Assembly (NCBI GenBank): GCA_949317995.1
Contig: OX439046.1
Coordinates: forward strand, 76,074,786 to 76,138,785
Direction: 5' to 3'
Origin: Acholoe squamosa
Taxonomy: Eukaryota; Annelida; Polychaeta; Phyllodocida; Polynoidae
Length of the DNA stretch: 64,000 nucleotides
In this document: piece after piece, positions 21,264-30,539 of the stretch
Layout of the letters: the number at the start of each line of letters is the position of its first letter
How positions within the stretch are numbered: the stretch's first letter is position 1
Notes under the pieces: generated by a model
The model's database searches: none
Seen by the model: only the letters and a program-made list of their open reading frames with translations
Told to the model about the DNA's origin: nothing
Translations under genes and position numbers: made by a program

Positions 21264-22332
21264 ATGACAAGTAAACGTAAGTACCACCTTATACGTACAG
21301 ATAGGTGTGTCCTTTGTCTCAGTTAGGAAGGGGGAAACTGTAGAATATCATAACTTGTCATTTATTTTAGTTAAACTACTACATTTCGTTGGAATAGAAT
21401 TGGGCGATAATAGGGTAATTTGACCTTGTTTTCTTCGTTTCAATGTCAGACGTCGGACATTCTTGTCTTTTCTTCATGTTAGAAAGTATGGCTTTTTTTC
21501 TTTATTCTTCTATTCTTCTTTTTTTCCAGGTAATCTGAGAGACTCCGTCATTTTGAAATATCACGACAGCAGTGACACTGATTACTTCTACAAGGAGATA
21601 TCGGACAGCGGTATGTACCACAACTACATCCCCTTAGTGTTATAGAAAACGGTAGGATGTAATAGCCTTATGGGTATTTGTACCTATTTACACTGTATGC
21701 TTTTACTTTTCTTTAAAAAATAATTAGTTCTATGTATCTATTGGAATATATAGGTCTTATCTTATATATGGTTAAAAATTGGTTTGAAACCCTTATACAC
21801 TCTTGCATAAACCTTTCGTATTCTAATTATGTATAGGTTCTGACGAAGATGACACCGATAATGATGCGAATTACGACCCCTCCAAAGATAAGCTGCACAC
21901 GTCGGCGGAGGAACATGATCAACGCGAACAAGAAAGAATGGAAGAACACTTGTTAGCAATCCAAGAGAGAAATAGAAAAATTAAAAGTAGCCAAATTAAG
22001 AAATCAAAACTCAAAGCTAGCAGGAAAGAAGCTGTTGAAAAACAGAAAGCCAAGGAAAAGGAGGCTCTCCAAAAAATCCCCATCAATCCTGAAACTAACA
22101 GGCCAGATTGGCAAAAGGAGGAAATAAAGGTGATGCTTAAGATGGCTGTCCCTGGAGCGTACCATTTGAAGAAGAAAAAAGAGACAGATGAAAAAAAGGC
22201 TGTGCTTGCTGCTACCCTCGAAAGAATAAATTCAGTCAGTCTTGTCCCCGGCGGAAGGATGGAGGAGGAATTACGCAAAAAACTATCCCTCTACTGTTCT
22301 GACATGAAGGCTGATGTGAGTGGATTGGAAAT

Positions 22333-22414
<82 letters not shown>

Positions 22415-23854
22415 GAAGTTTTATTCGTACATGTCCTTTTTTTAAAATTGTTGTCATTTTAGACGAAAATTATGTTCGTCCAATATTTATAACACTTGTG
22501 TTCAAATGCTGCTTAAGAAAAAGCATCCCATAACTGTTAAATATAACAAAGTATAAATACTATAGTTAAAAGTGGTTTAGTTATCCATTATACCTTGTAA
22601 CAGCCATTAAATTTCTGTCATAATATACGATTTAACAAATGAATATATTCCTGACGACTATTTTCGTCTTCTTTTTATAGAACAACTATCTTCTGAGGAC
22701 TAGATGCAACTTTGGTTTAGACATCCCCAAACCTCCTGGTTTCTTTGAGATCAATGCCCTGCTATATCTGAACATAAGAACCATTGCAGGTAAATTATGC
22801 AAATAATACCGTTCATTCTTTTTTTCTATTGAAGACAAGCTGAAATTTATATTACATGTCCACTAATTTTCTTTTATCATGTCTACTCCTATGTAATTCT
22901 ATCTTAATGGTATGCTTTGTCTACGAAGATACACACTTTTAGATGTAGAACTGTATTTCATTGTTTAAGGTTATATTATTCAAATTTCAGGGTTAGAGGA
23001 CTGCGAAGATGTGTCAGCGATAGACAAATTTTTACAGGATGAGGCCAAGGCTTCGAGGAAGAAGGTTACTAGTTCTGGGGCTGAATGGAAGCAGGCGTCC
23101 ATAGATAAGAAGGCCCAATTACGTCAACTCTCACAACAACGTGCACAAGAATCTAGTGAAGGGAAAGATCCTCTGCTAGGTGTGTAAAGCTTATATACGT
23201 TTTTTTTTACTTATTCTTTCTACCTGTAGAAAAGTAAAAGTTGGATACTTTTATCATGTGTTCTTATTCAAATTATTACAACCATATGTACATTCTCTGC
23301 ACATACCAGCACTTACTAAGAAGAAAGTAATAGTATCACTTTCGTCTTCTTGTTTATGTGTATAGCGGCAGCACTCGCTATGCCTGAAAAGCCACATTTT
23401 CTTTCTATATCATTTCTATTTTGTGCAATAAATTTTGTCTATACTTTGTTATATACACATGATTTACTGATTATGCTATTCATAACCAGAGAGAAGATCG
23501 TCTAGTCTACCATCCATAGGGGACGATGATGATGTTGTCCTTGTGAATTACTCACCTGACAAAAGGAAGCCAGTCAGAAAAGTCTCTGTTACTAGAAAAG
23601 GTAAATATATAAATCATAATAATTTGGTTTTTATCACAAACCTGTTGTTCATTTGCCATAAAATATTGGTAAAAAATATCCTCACCTTTGTACGCCATCT
23701 GATTGGCCAAAATGTAGTGTAAAATCTTCAGGGGTCTTACTGTCTTGTCTGTCCCTTTACAGCCACACATTCTGGTAGCCACGCCAGTAGATTAAAGGAT
23801 GTAGACCTTGTTAGTGACAAACCAGCTACAAGCAAGAAAAGTAGAAATTCGTGA
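21264..23854 (+). CDS. Harbinger-12k gene A: spliced 357-aa charged protein, function unknown
   Basis: Seven exons with GT-AG introns keep one open frame: 21264-21276, 21530-21610, 21837-22315, 22681-22789, 22991-23179, 23490-23600, 23763-23854 (1074 nt in all). The protein starts MTSKRNLRDSVILKYHDS and has an acidic patch (SDEDDTDNDANYD). A long Lys/Glu-rich helical region near residues 55-130 (RNRKIKSSQIKKSKLK) is probably coiled coil. A more globular part follows (NNYLLRTRCNFGLDIPKPPG, FFEINALLYLNIRTIAGLED), then a Gln/Lys helix and a basic Ser-rich tail. A TATA box precedes it. Intron 3 holds a CA/TA microsatellite (22333-22411). I recognise no family. The open frame over seven exons argues that it is a real gene of the element. 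Nuclear location is inferred from its basic segments. Confidence 0.75.
22333..22411. repeat. CA/TA dinucleotide microsatellite in gene A intron 3
   Basis: About ten CA units followed by some thirty TA units, just after the exon 3 splice donor (GT at 22316). Confidence 0.95.
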
Positions 23855-24116
23855 GGCTACTCTGAAGGTATGTATATGAAAACAATTTTTTTCCAATTTA
23901 CCTATAAATTTGTGTCCATTTTCGTAAGACTTCTTAAGTCTATATGTGTTATAATAATTTTAGTCTTTTCCCAATTACATTTCTAAATGATTCTTGGCTG
24001 GATACTATGTATTGCTTGTACCATCATGCCATAGTGGTATGTTGTAGTTTAAATGCCTAGGTTAAATCCCCTAAACGAACTATGTTATATTTACCTATGG
24101 AATATATTTTGCAGGA

Positions 24117-25680
24117 ATGGATTACTCTAGGCAAATAGCGACAACAACAGGTGATGATGTCAGACATCATAACATGACCCCAGACGAAGATATGAACGAA
24201 TCAGGTGTGTATTTGGAAAAAAAAAAAAGTTATTTGGTTAAGACTATATCAGATAAAGTATATATGTCAGAAATGCATTGTTTTTCTCGTAGCCAAAAGA
24301 TAGGTTATCACAATACCTATGGTACTTTTATTTACTTTACCATTGATGAAATTTCTTGTAAGTAAGGTCCAACTCACCGTCGATCGCACTAGGATACAAC
24401 GCATAACCAAGCAAATCCTTGAACAGAGACGTAATTCAAACTCCAAATTTAATGCCGACACACTTTTGCGTTCTGATGATCCCGCAAGCGCATATTACGA
24501 GGTGGTCCAACCAAACGAACACACAGAACCTGACCTGCCTTTTGAAGAAGCCTCTGTTGCTGACGAACCTACCCCCGCTGTTAGTGAGCCCTCTGTTCCT
24601 GTTCAGGTTCCACCAGTTTTGCAGGAGATGTTGACTACAGTGGTCAATCATATTAAACAAGCTAATCCAAATCCAAATCCTGTGCACATTCCTCCAGTCT
24701 TGCATGAAATGCTGACTCAAGTGATAGAGCAACTAAAACAAGGCCATCTCAATCCAAACCCTGTGCAGATTCCACCAGTTTTTAATGAGATGCTTACTCA
24801 AGTGGTAGAGCTACTGAAACAAGGCAATCAAAACTCCGAAAAAGACATTCAGGCTACCCCAGTTCTAAATTCGTTACTCTCCCGGATCTTAGAGGCCTTA
24901 GAATCGTCCAATGTCAGAGCTATTCAGCAGGGAGAAGTATTGACTGACGTTCTGAAGGGTATACTGCACGCAGTGACCAAAGTATCCACTTCTCTTGAAT
25001 GTGAGTGTAAAGGTTGTTTTTCTATTTGATAAATAAATTATTATTATTTATATAGACGTAAACCTACAAATTTTGGTCTGTTAATTATTGTCCACTCTTG
25101 TCATTTACTTGACCATGCAAGTTATACTATTGTATAAAGAAATGTATAATACCTGTTATAATGGTCTAATTCGTTATATTCTCCCTTATAAACAGCGTTT
25201 ACAACCTTAATTCAAGATTGCTATAATCAAGAGGATGAAGAAAGTGACGACGATGAGTATGTGGAGGTGGAAAATCAAACAAATGATGAGGACACTACGA
25301 ACGGTTATGCACATGATGAAGAGAATGCCGAATTTGAGCAAGAGGAAGAAGAAGCCAGCAAAGGTGAAGAAGAAGAAGAAGAAGAAGAAGAAGAAGAAGA
25401 AGAAGAAGAAGAAGAAGAAGAAGAAGAAGAAGAAGAAGAAGAAGAAGAAGGGGGTGAGGGGGAAGAAGGATATGTAGAACAAACATCAGTACAAGACGAA
25501 GTAGACGAAGAAGGGAATAATGATGAACAAGAAAATGGCCAAGAGGACACTGTTCATGTAGACGAACCAATAGATTTTGTTGAAAATGATGAAAAAAATG
25601 GTGATAATTTACAAGACAAAGTAACCCATACCATAGGTGGTGAAAATCTCCACTGTGATAGTGTTCAGTTGAACGATTAA
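24117..25680 (+). CDS. Harbinger-12k gene B: helical-repeat protein with a poly-glutamate tract, function unknown
   Basis: The two main exons run from about 24367 to 25000 and from 25196 to 25680, joined by a phase-1 GT-AG intron. A possible first exon is 24117-24210 (MDYSRQIATTTGDDVRHHNM, ending at GAATCAG|GTGTGT), but its frame does not join cleanly, so the 5' end is unresolved. The first main exon encodes three near-identical repeats of about 28 residues built on PPVLHEMLTQVIEQLKQ with NPNPV linkers, plus a weaker fourth (TPVLNSLLSRILEALE), all amphipathic helices. The last exon is strongly acidic, with a run of roughly 27 Glu from a GAA/GAG microsatellite (25367-25449). The helices could mediate self-association and the acidic tail could contact basic proteins. 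I recognise no family. Confidence 0.6.
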
Positions 25681-27359
25681 AATGTACCTGCAGAGAGCAT
25701 TGACGAAAAAGTTAAAAAACCCCCCAAAAAAAAATTGCTGGTCAAAATCGTGTCATTCCCCAAAAAGGGAAAGAAACAGTATAATCTGCGTAAAAGTACT
25801 CCCTGATTATTACTTGCACGAATTATTATTTGTGAGTGAGTAAGGGTACGTTTCACATATAACACCATTTGTGTTCTGACTATATATTCATAATTTTGGT
25901 ATTAAGCAGCCAAATGACGTAAGGTTGTAAATTGGTTAGACGTCTTCTTTTGGTTTTGCAATTGTGGTTGCCTTGTTTTCTCACACAATAGCAACAGTAT
26001 AATATTTTATCGTCTAAACTGCCTTATAGTTACTTGCAAGAATTGTTTCTTGTCTTTGATAAAGCGTACGTTTAACATTTAACTGCTTTGCTAGTTAGCA
26101 CCATTTGTGTTCTGACTATATATTCATAATTTGGTATTAAGCAGCCAAAGTTCCTCTTATTTGCCTACTGCTGTCATTGAAGTAATTTTTTGTTTGTACC
26201 ACTTTTTGTGTTCAACAAAGCTTTTTTTAGAAGAAAAATTTGTTGTTGACATAAACTTGTAATTTGGTTATACGTCCACTTTCTCTGCGTCAGCTGACAT
26301 AGTTATGTGGTAAAGACATAAGAAAGAATATTTTTGGGAAGAAATAAGTAGAAGTTCGTTTAAGGGTGGGGTATTGTATATTGATATATCTATTCTTTTA
26401 TGGTAGACTAAAATGTACTTGGTATGAGTGAGTAAGGTTTTTGATTTATGTGCGATACTGTGTGTTGGAATATATTTAAGGAGGTTTTGTTCCAAATAAT
26501 ACAGTAGATATAAGATATAAATATTTCTCATCAGTATTCGACTTGATATTATCATATGGCATTCATTTTGATAAAAAAAATAAAAATAAAGTTTGTTCTA
26601 AATCCAGTCCTACTTATTTTCTATTAAAACAGTTACATCTTAATTATACAGCATGCTTATATACAGGGATGAAAGTATTCAGGAAATTCCCTCTTTTAAT
26701 GTATTTTGACGTTCCAGGTCCAATTCATTTATATAGAAACCCAGGTTTTGGAGGAAAATATTGGACCATTTTAGCGATTTTCATCCTCTCTGACTTTCAT
26801 CCCTGTACATAGTGGTGACTTTATCATGTTATTTCCATACATAAGGAACAACTAAGTATTAGCTGTTACAAATAAACCAACGTATATTGAAATAGTATAT
26901 GTAGGTTTTTTTAGTTAACATCCAAAATTTCGTTGGAATAGAATAGGGCAATAAGAGGGTAATTTCACCTTTTATTCTTCGTTTCCATGTGAAACGTTGG
27001 TTTAAATACCAGGATAGAATATGTTGGAAATCTTTTTTCTTATTTATGGGGTTCTTATTGTACAAAATAATACTGCACTATCTTATATGTATGGGCCAGT
27101 TTAGCTTAAATAATCTTTTTAAGTGAAGGTGTGTCTTATATGAGGGATACATCATACAATATACAAGTTACCTCAGGTCTTATGTATTTTCGTTTCGGGT
27201 GATCTATAGTGGTTGTTCGTCTAAAATGGTGCCAATGGATAGATTGACTGCCACCTAGTGATTTTGGTCACAACAATTATAGGATGTATCCTGTTGTGAA
27301 GCATTGTGGGAAAAACTTGGAGCCCGGCCATTTTGAATCACGCTGGATCAAAGGACAAC
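25681..27359. other. Non-coding interval of Harbinger-12k with two internal duplications
   Basis: No coding signal. A 50-bp block (ACCATTTGTGTTCTGACTAT and following ATTCATAATTTTGGTATTAAGCAGCC) occurs at 25862-25911 and 26099-26150. A second block near 26930-27000 (TTTCGTTGGAATAGAATAGG ... TTCTTCGTTTCCATGTGAAA) repeats 21381-21450 in gene A intron 1. Confidence 0.7.
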
Positions 27360-28722
27360 ATGAAGGTACAATTTATTCTTCTCTGAAATGTAAACCATTA
27401 CTTTGGATTAAGTATACATGTTTGTTCTTTCTAGTAATATATGAATCTTGTTTTAAATCTTCCATATTTCTTATCCTGATGTCTTATTTTTTATTTTTCT
27501 TCGTTTAGCCCAACACTGTGACAAGTAAAAAGGGCAAAGCTCTTGCTACTAAGAAGTCTAATTCAAGGGTTAGAAAACCCAATAAGCCTGCTCGTATTCA
27601 TACACAGGACAATGTAGTCGAGATAGAAGATGAAGATCTAGTCATTGCTGATGAGAACATGGCTGTCGACATTGAGGAACCATGTGCCTCTAAACATACA
27701 ATGACTAGAGCTAAAGTGTGAAGCTTTGTTGAGAAAAGTGCCTTGTTCCTGGCAATTAACGTCAAGAAAGATATTTTGCGAGGATCTTTTGTCTCATATG
27801 CAGATGGTTTGAAGCACAGGAAGAAGGCATGGCAGTCTGTTGCAGGTGATATATATTAAGTAATGTGTATATTGATTCAAGTGCATGAATAGAAGTATAG
27901 TAATTAGATAAACTATAGGCCAAATATATATTTTGGTTTTACGTCCCTTCAAATTATAATTTTTCGTTTTAGGCTATTATATATACTTTTATGATTGGAT
28001 TAAACTGTATTTGTTGTCCATCTATTTTTAGAGTATGTCTCACGATTCTCTACTACTACTCGAACCTGGGATGAATGTGAGAGAAAGGTCTCCAAATACT
28101 GCACTGAAGTCAAGGAGAAGGTGAGACAGTCAGAGAGGTTTTTTTTTTATCATGTGCTTTGTCAACTTTGCATGTTTAGGGGGAGGCTGATTATGAGATG
28201 CCATTTTTCGTTAAAGTCATACTACGTTATCGAATTTGTATATATGTATACTATATGAACATCTCATAATATAACCTTTACTTTGATTATCTCTTATATC
28301 ACACTCTTTTTACTTATAATACAGCATAGGAGGTACAAGAGTCTGCTCTCTCAGACTGGTGGTGGTTGCATAGAAGCCTGCATGGAAATGGATGAGGATG
28401 AGTGGTCCACCTTGGATTATCTCGGAGTGGAAGCTGTCAAAGGTGATTTTTTTTTCTTACTTTAATGTAAGTGGTATTTGGGTTCAGGGGGTATATTTTA
28501 TTTCATATGTTCTCGACATCTTTTGGTATAATATGTGATTTTCTCTGGATTGTACATCTTCTTACTATGGTCAATGTTTTATTTTTAGGTGTAGAAGGAA
28601 TAGAAGGAACTCCTTTGGTTCACTCAAGACCCCCTCCCGCAGTTGAACCAGATGTAGATGTTGGGCCATGGGATCCAAACAGAGCTACAAAGCCACGTTA
28701 TTATCGGATCAAGATCGACTAA
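27360..28722 (+). pseudogene. Harbinger-12k Myb/SANT-like protein gene, one in-frame TGA
   Basis: Five exons join in frame: 27360-27365, 27509-27845, 28032-28120, 28325-28442, 28589-28722 (684 nt, 228 codons with stop). It starts MKPNTVTSKKGKALATKKSN, a basic tail suited to nuclear import and DNA contact. The Myb/SANT-like (trihelix) part reads LRGSFVSYADGLKHRKKAWQ, then RTWDECERKVSKYC and EVKEKHRRYKSLL, with the spaced Trp/Tyr residues expected. The C-terminus is acidic and Pro-rich, ending KPRYYRIKID. In Harbinger elements this protein binds the transposon ends and brings the nuclease into the nucleus. One TGA (27719-27721, before SFVEKSALF) interrupts the frame, probably an old CGA codon. 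Confidence 0.75.
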
Positions 28723-29085
28723 TTCATTGATTATATTCAAGGCGCCTTCTCCGTTTACACTACCAGAGGTTGACTTGTTCAAAAGAAGTACAAATTAAGG
28801 CTAAAAGCAAGTTACTGTCCTATAAAGCTAGCTTTATTCGTTTATCTTAACAGCAAAAAGTGTAATATTTCTCGTCAATAAAATTTATCAATCCATCACC
28901 ATGGATTTTTTTATCCCTCTCCCTCATATAACCCACACCTTCAATTTTTGGGGGGCAATACAAGCCAGATGAAATATGGATGAAATAAGCTTTGCTACTG
29001 TTATATATACAATTAATTAACCCCATATTAGCAGCACTCTGACTTGGCGCATAATTATTCAGCATGCCATGGAAGTAGTTTCCAG
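28723..29085. other. 3' flank of the Myb-like gene
   Basis: No frame or repeat. It contains AATAAA (28878-28883), which could serve as a polyadenylation signal, and ends at the TRIM target CCAG (29082-29085). Confidence 0.35.
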
Positions 29086-29338
29086 TGTAGGGGCCAGCTC
29101 TGGCTGTAAGTCCATGGCGGTAGGCCATCTGCCCCGTTCCGGTTGCACCAGCCCTCAGGGGCTGGTCAGCTAGTATAAGCTGCCCCCCTTGTGTATTATA
29201 CCGATCCAGATGTAGGTGGAAGGTAGAGAACGTCAGGTCTGGGGAAGTAGCTCAGAGGAAGAGCTTCCGCTTCGAAGTTGGAGGGTCCCGGGTTCGAGTC
29301 CCGGTTTCTCCAAAAGACGTTTTCCGCCGACCTCTACA
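29086..29338 (+). repeat. Left LTR of the TRIM
   Basis: 253 bp, TGTAG...CTACA ends, no difference from 29864-30116 by eye. It carries the tRNA-like unit at 29241-29312. Confidence 0.9.
29241..29312 (+). tRNA. tRNA-Ala-like gene inside the left TRIM LTR (anticodon CGA)
   Basis: 72 nt that fold as a full cloverleaf without CCA. The acceptor is GGGGAAG/TTTCTCC with a G3-U70 wobble, the alanine identity pair, and discriminator A73. The D arm is GCTC-AGAGGAA-GAGC. The anticodon arm is TCCGC/TTGGA with one mismatch and one wobble. The loop TTCGAAG places CGA as anticodon. The T arm is CCGGG-TTCGAGT-CCCGG. Internal Pol III promoter boxes are present: A box TAGCTCAGAGG and B box GGTTCGAGTCC. TTTT, a Pol III terminator, follows eight bases later (29320-29323), still within the LTR. 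The body resembles tRNA-Ala, while CGA would read serine UCG. Because it is part of a mobile LTR it should not be taken as an ordinary host tRNA. Confidence 0.7.
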
Positions 29339-29339
29339 C

Positions 29340-29353
29340 TGGTGGAGAAACCG
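29340..29353 (+). other. Primer-binding site of the TRIM
   Basis: TGGTGGAGAAACCG is the exact complement of a mature tRNA 3' end CGGTTTCTCCA-CCA. The tRNA-like genes in the LTRs end CGGTTTCTCCA, so all 14 bases match once CCA is added; the 15th is a mismatch and the 16th matches again. Confidence 0.8.
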
Positions 29354-29863
29354 AGTTGGTCCTGACCCGTGTGAGGGGGGACTACGAGAACTCGGTACCT
29401 GGGCTGGTATGACACAAATGCGATTCGATCTGCTAAGTACTGGGGGACTTGGAAACAGGTGGCACCCTCAGAGATTCCTGGGAACAGGAGTTGACTACGC
29501 TGAAGGTGACTCAGTACTAGTCCTGGGTGTCTGGTTCAGAGCCCTAGGTTGAATCTGATAGGGAGGAGTGTAGGGGCCAGCTCTGGCTGTAAGTCCATGG
29601 CGGTAGGCCATCTGCCCCGTTCCGGGTGTACCAGCCTAGTCACCTGGCACCTGGTGGTAGCTGCCCCTATGTGTGTCATACCAATCCAGGTGTAGGTGCC
29701 TGGAACGGTATAATACAGATACGCTTCGACCCTGGCAGTACTGTGTACTGGTAGGTCAACTGGGAAGTCAGGAGTGCCTCACACTGCTTGATAAAGCCCA
29801 ATCGATCTGGTTGGGAGGAATGCTTGGTGCTGGTTGGCCATGGTTGAAGCTGGTTGGGAGGAG

Positions 29864-30116
29864 TGTAGGGGCCAGCTCTGGCTGTAAGTCCATGGCGGTA
29901 GGCCATCTGCCCCGTTCCGGTTGCACCAGCCCTCAGGGGCTGGTCAGCTAGTATAAGCTGCCCCCCTTGTGTATTATACCGATCCAGATGTAGGTGGAAG
30001 GTAGAGAACGTCAGGTCTGGGGAAGTAGCTCAGAGGAAGAGCTTCCGCTTCGAAGTTGGAGGGTCCCGGGTTCGAGTCCCGGTTTCTCCAAAAGACGTTT
30101 TCCGCCGACCTCTACA
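29864..30116 (+). repeat. Right LTR of the TRIM
   Basis: Same as the left LTR by eye; preceded by the purine tract GGGAGGAG and followed by the duplicated CCAG. Confidence 0.9.
30019..30090 (+). tRNA. tRNA-Ala-like gene inside the right TRIM LTR (anticodon CGA)
   Basis: Same 72-nt sequence and fold as 29241-29312, followed by the same TTTT terminator inside the LTR. Confidence 0.7.
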
Positions 30117-30539
30117 CCAGTATAACCCGGGGTATAGACTTGAGAATTTTAGGTAGTTAACGTCTATAGATCCGACAACTCCCTTATAGGTCATCAGCAA
30201 ATATTATTATGTAAATATCTATCATCCACAGGAAACATGTTAGAATATTCAAAGATCAATTTTAAAACAAGGCTGAAATCGATTTCATAAATCACTTTTA
30301 ATTTTAAAATGAACCAGGACATGTATTTGAATTATTAAACAAGTAATTTTCATTTTTATTTTACATTATTCTACTTGTTTATCCTATCTAGACTAGATGG
30401 TGTCTTTTGTATGCAATTTTCAGTTTAGTTATGCACACAATGGGTTCTCATACTTAGAATTTAACCCATGAATTGGGTTTTTTTTTCAAGTAAACTCAGA
30501 ATTTGTTTTTTTTAATTCTAGATGCAATCATGGTGTGAA
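30117..30539. other. No gene; AT-rich spacer within Harbinger-12k
   Basis: Sits between the TRIM and the 3' end of the transposase gene. No frame or repeat is seen. Confidence 0.35.

Larger units (their letters stand above)
29086..30116 (+). mobile_element. TRIM: 1031-bp non-coding LTR element with a tRNA-like gene in each LTR
   Basis: Two 253-bp direct repeats (29086-29338 and 29864-30116), identical by eye, start TGTAGGGG and end CTCTACA. CCAG is duplicated outside them (29082-29085 and 30117-30120). One base inside the left LTR is a primer-binding site (TGGTGGAGAAACCG, 29340-29353), and a purine tract (GGGAGGAG) lies directly before the right LTR. These are the hallmarks of an LTR retroelement, here with about 525 bp of interior and no protein. 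The interior holds a third, diverged copy of roughly the first 115 bp of the LTR (from 29569), also preceded by AGGGAGGAG. Identical LTRs imply a very recent insertion into Harbinger-12k. Confidence 0.88.

Noticed and set aside
24319-24366. Start of gene B at the ATG in this stretch
   Set aside because: The stretch looks intronic, and a splice acceptor near 24366 fits better than a start whose first residues are purely hydrophobic; left unresolved.
25207-25570. Poly-Phe, poly-Leu, poly-Ser and poly-Lys frames
   Set aside because: They are shadow readings of the GAA microsatellite in gene B exon 3; only the Glu frame continues into sensible sequence.
28847-29906. Small minus-strand frames over the TRIM
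   Set aside because: They are antisense to the repeated LTR sequence and share the same residues only because the DNA is repeated.
29241-30090. Two ordinary host tRNA genes
   Set aside because: The cloverleaf is good, but both copies lie at the same position inside the direct terminal repeats of a mobile element, so they are parts of the LTR.
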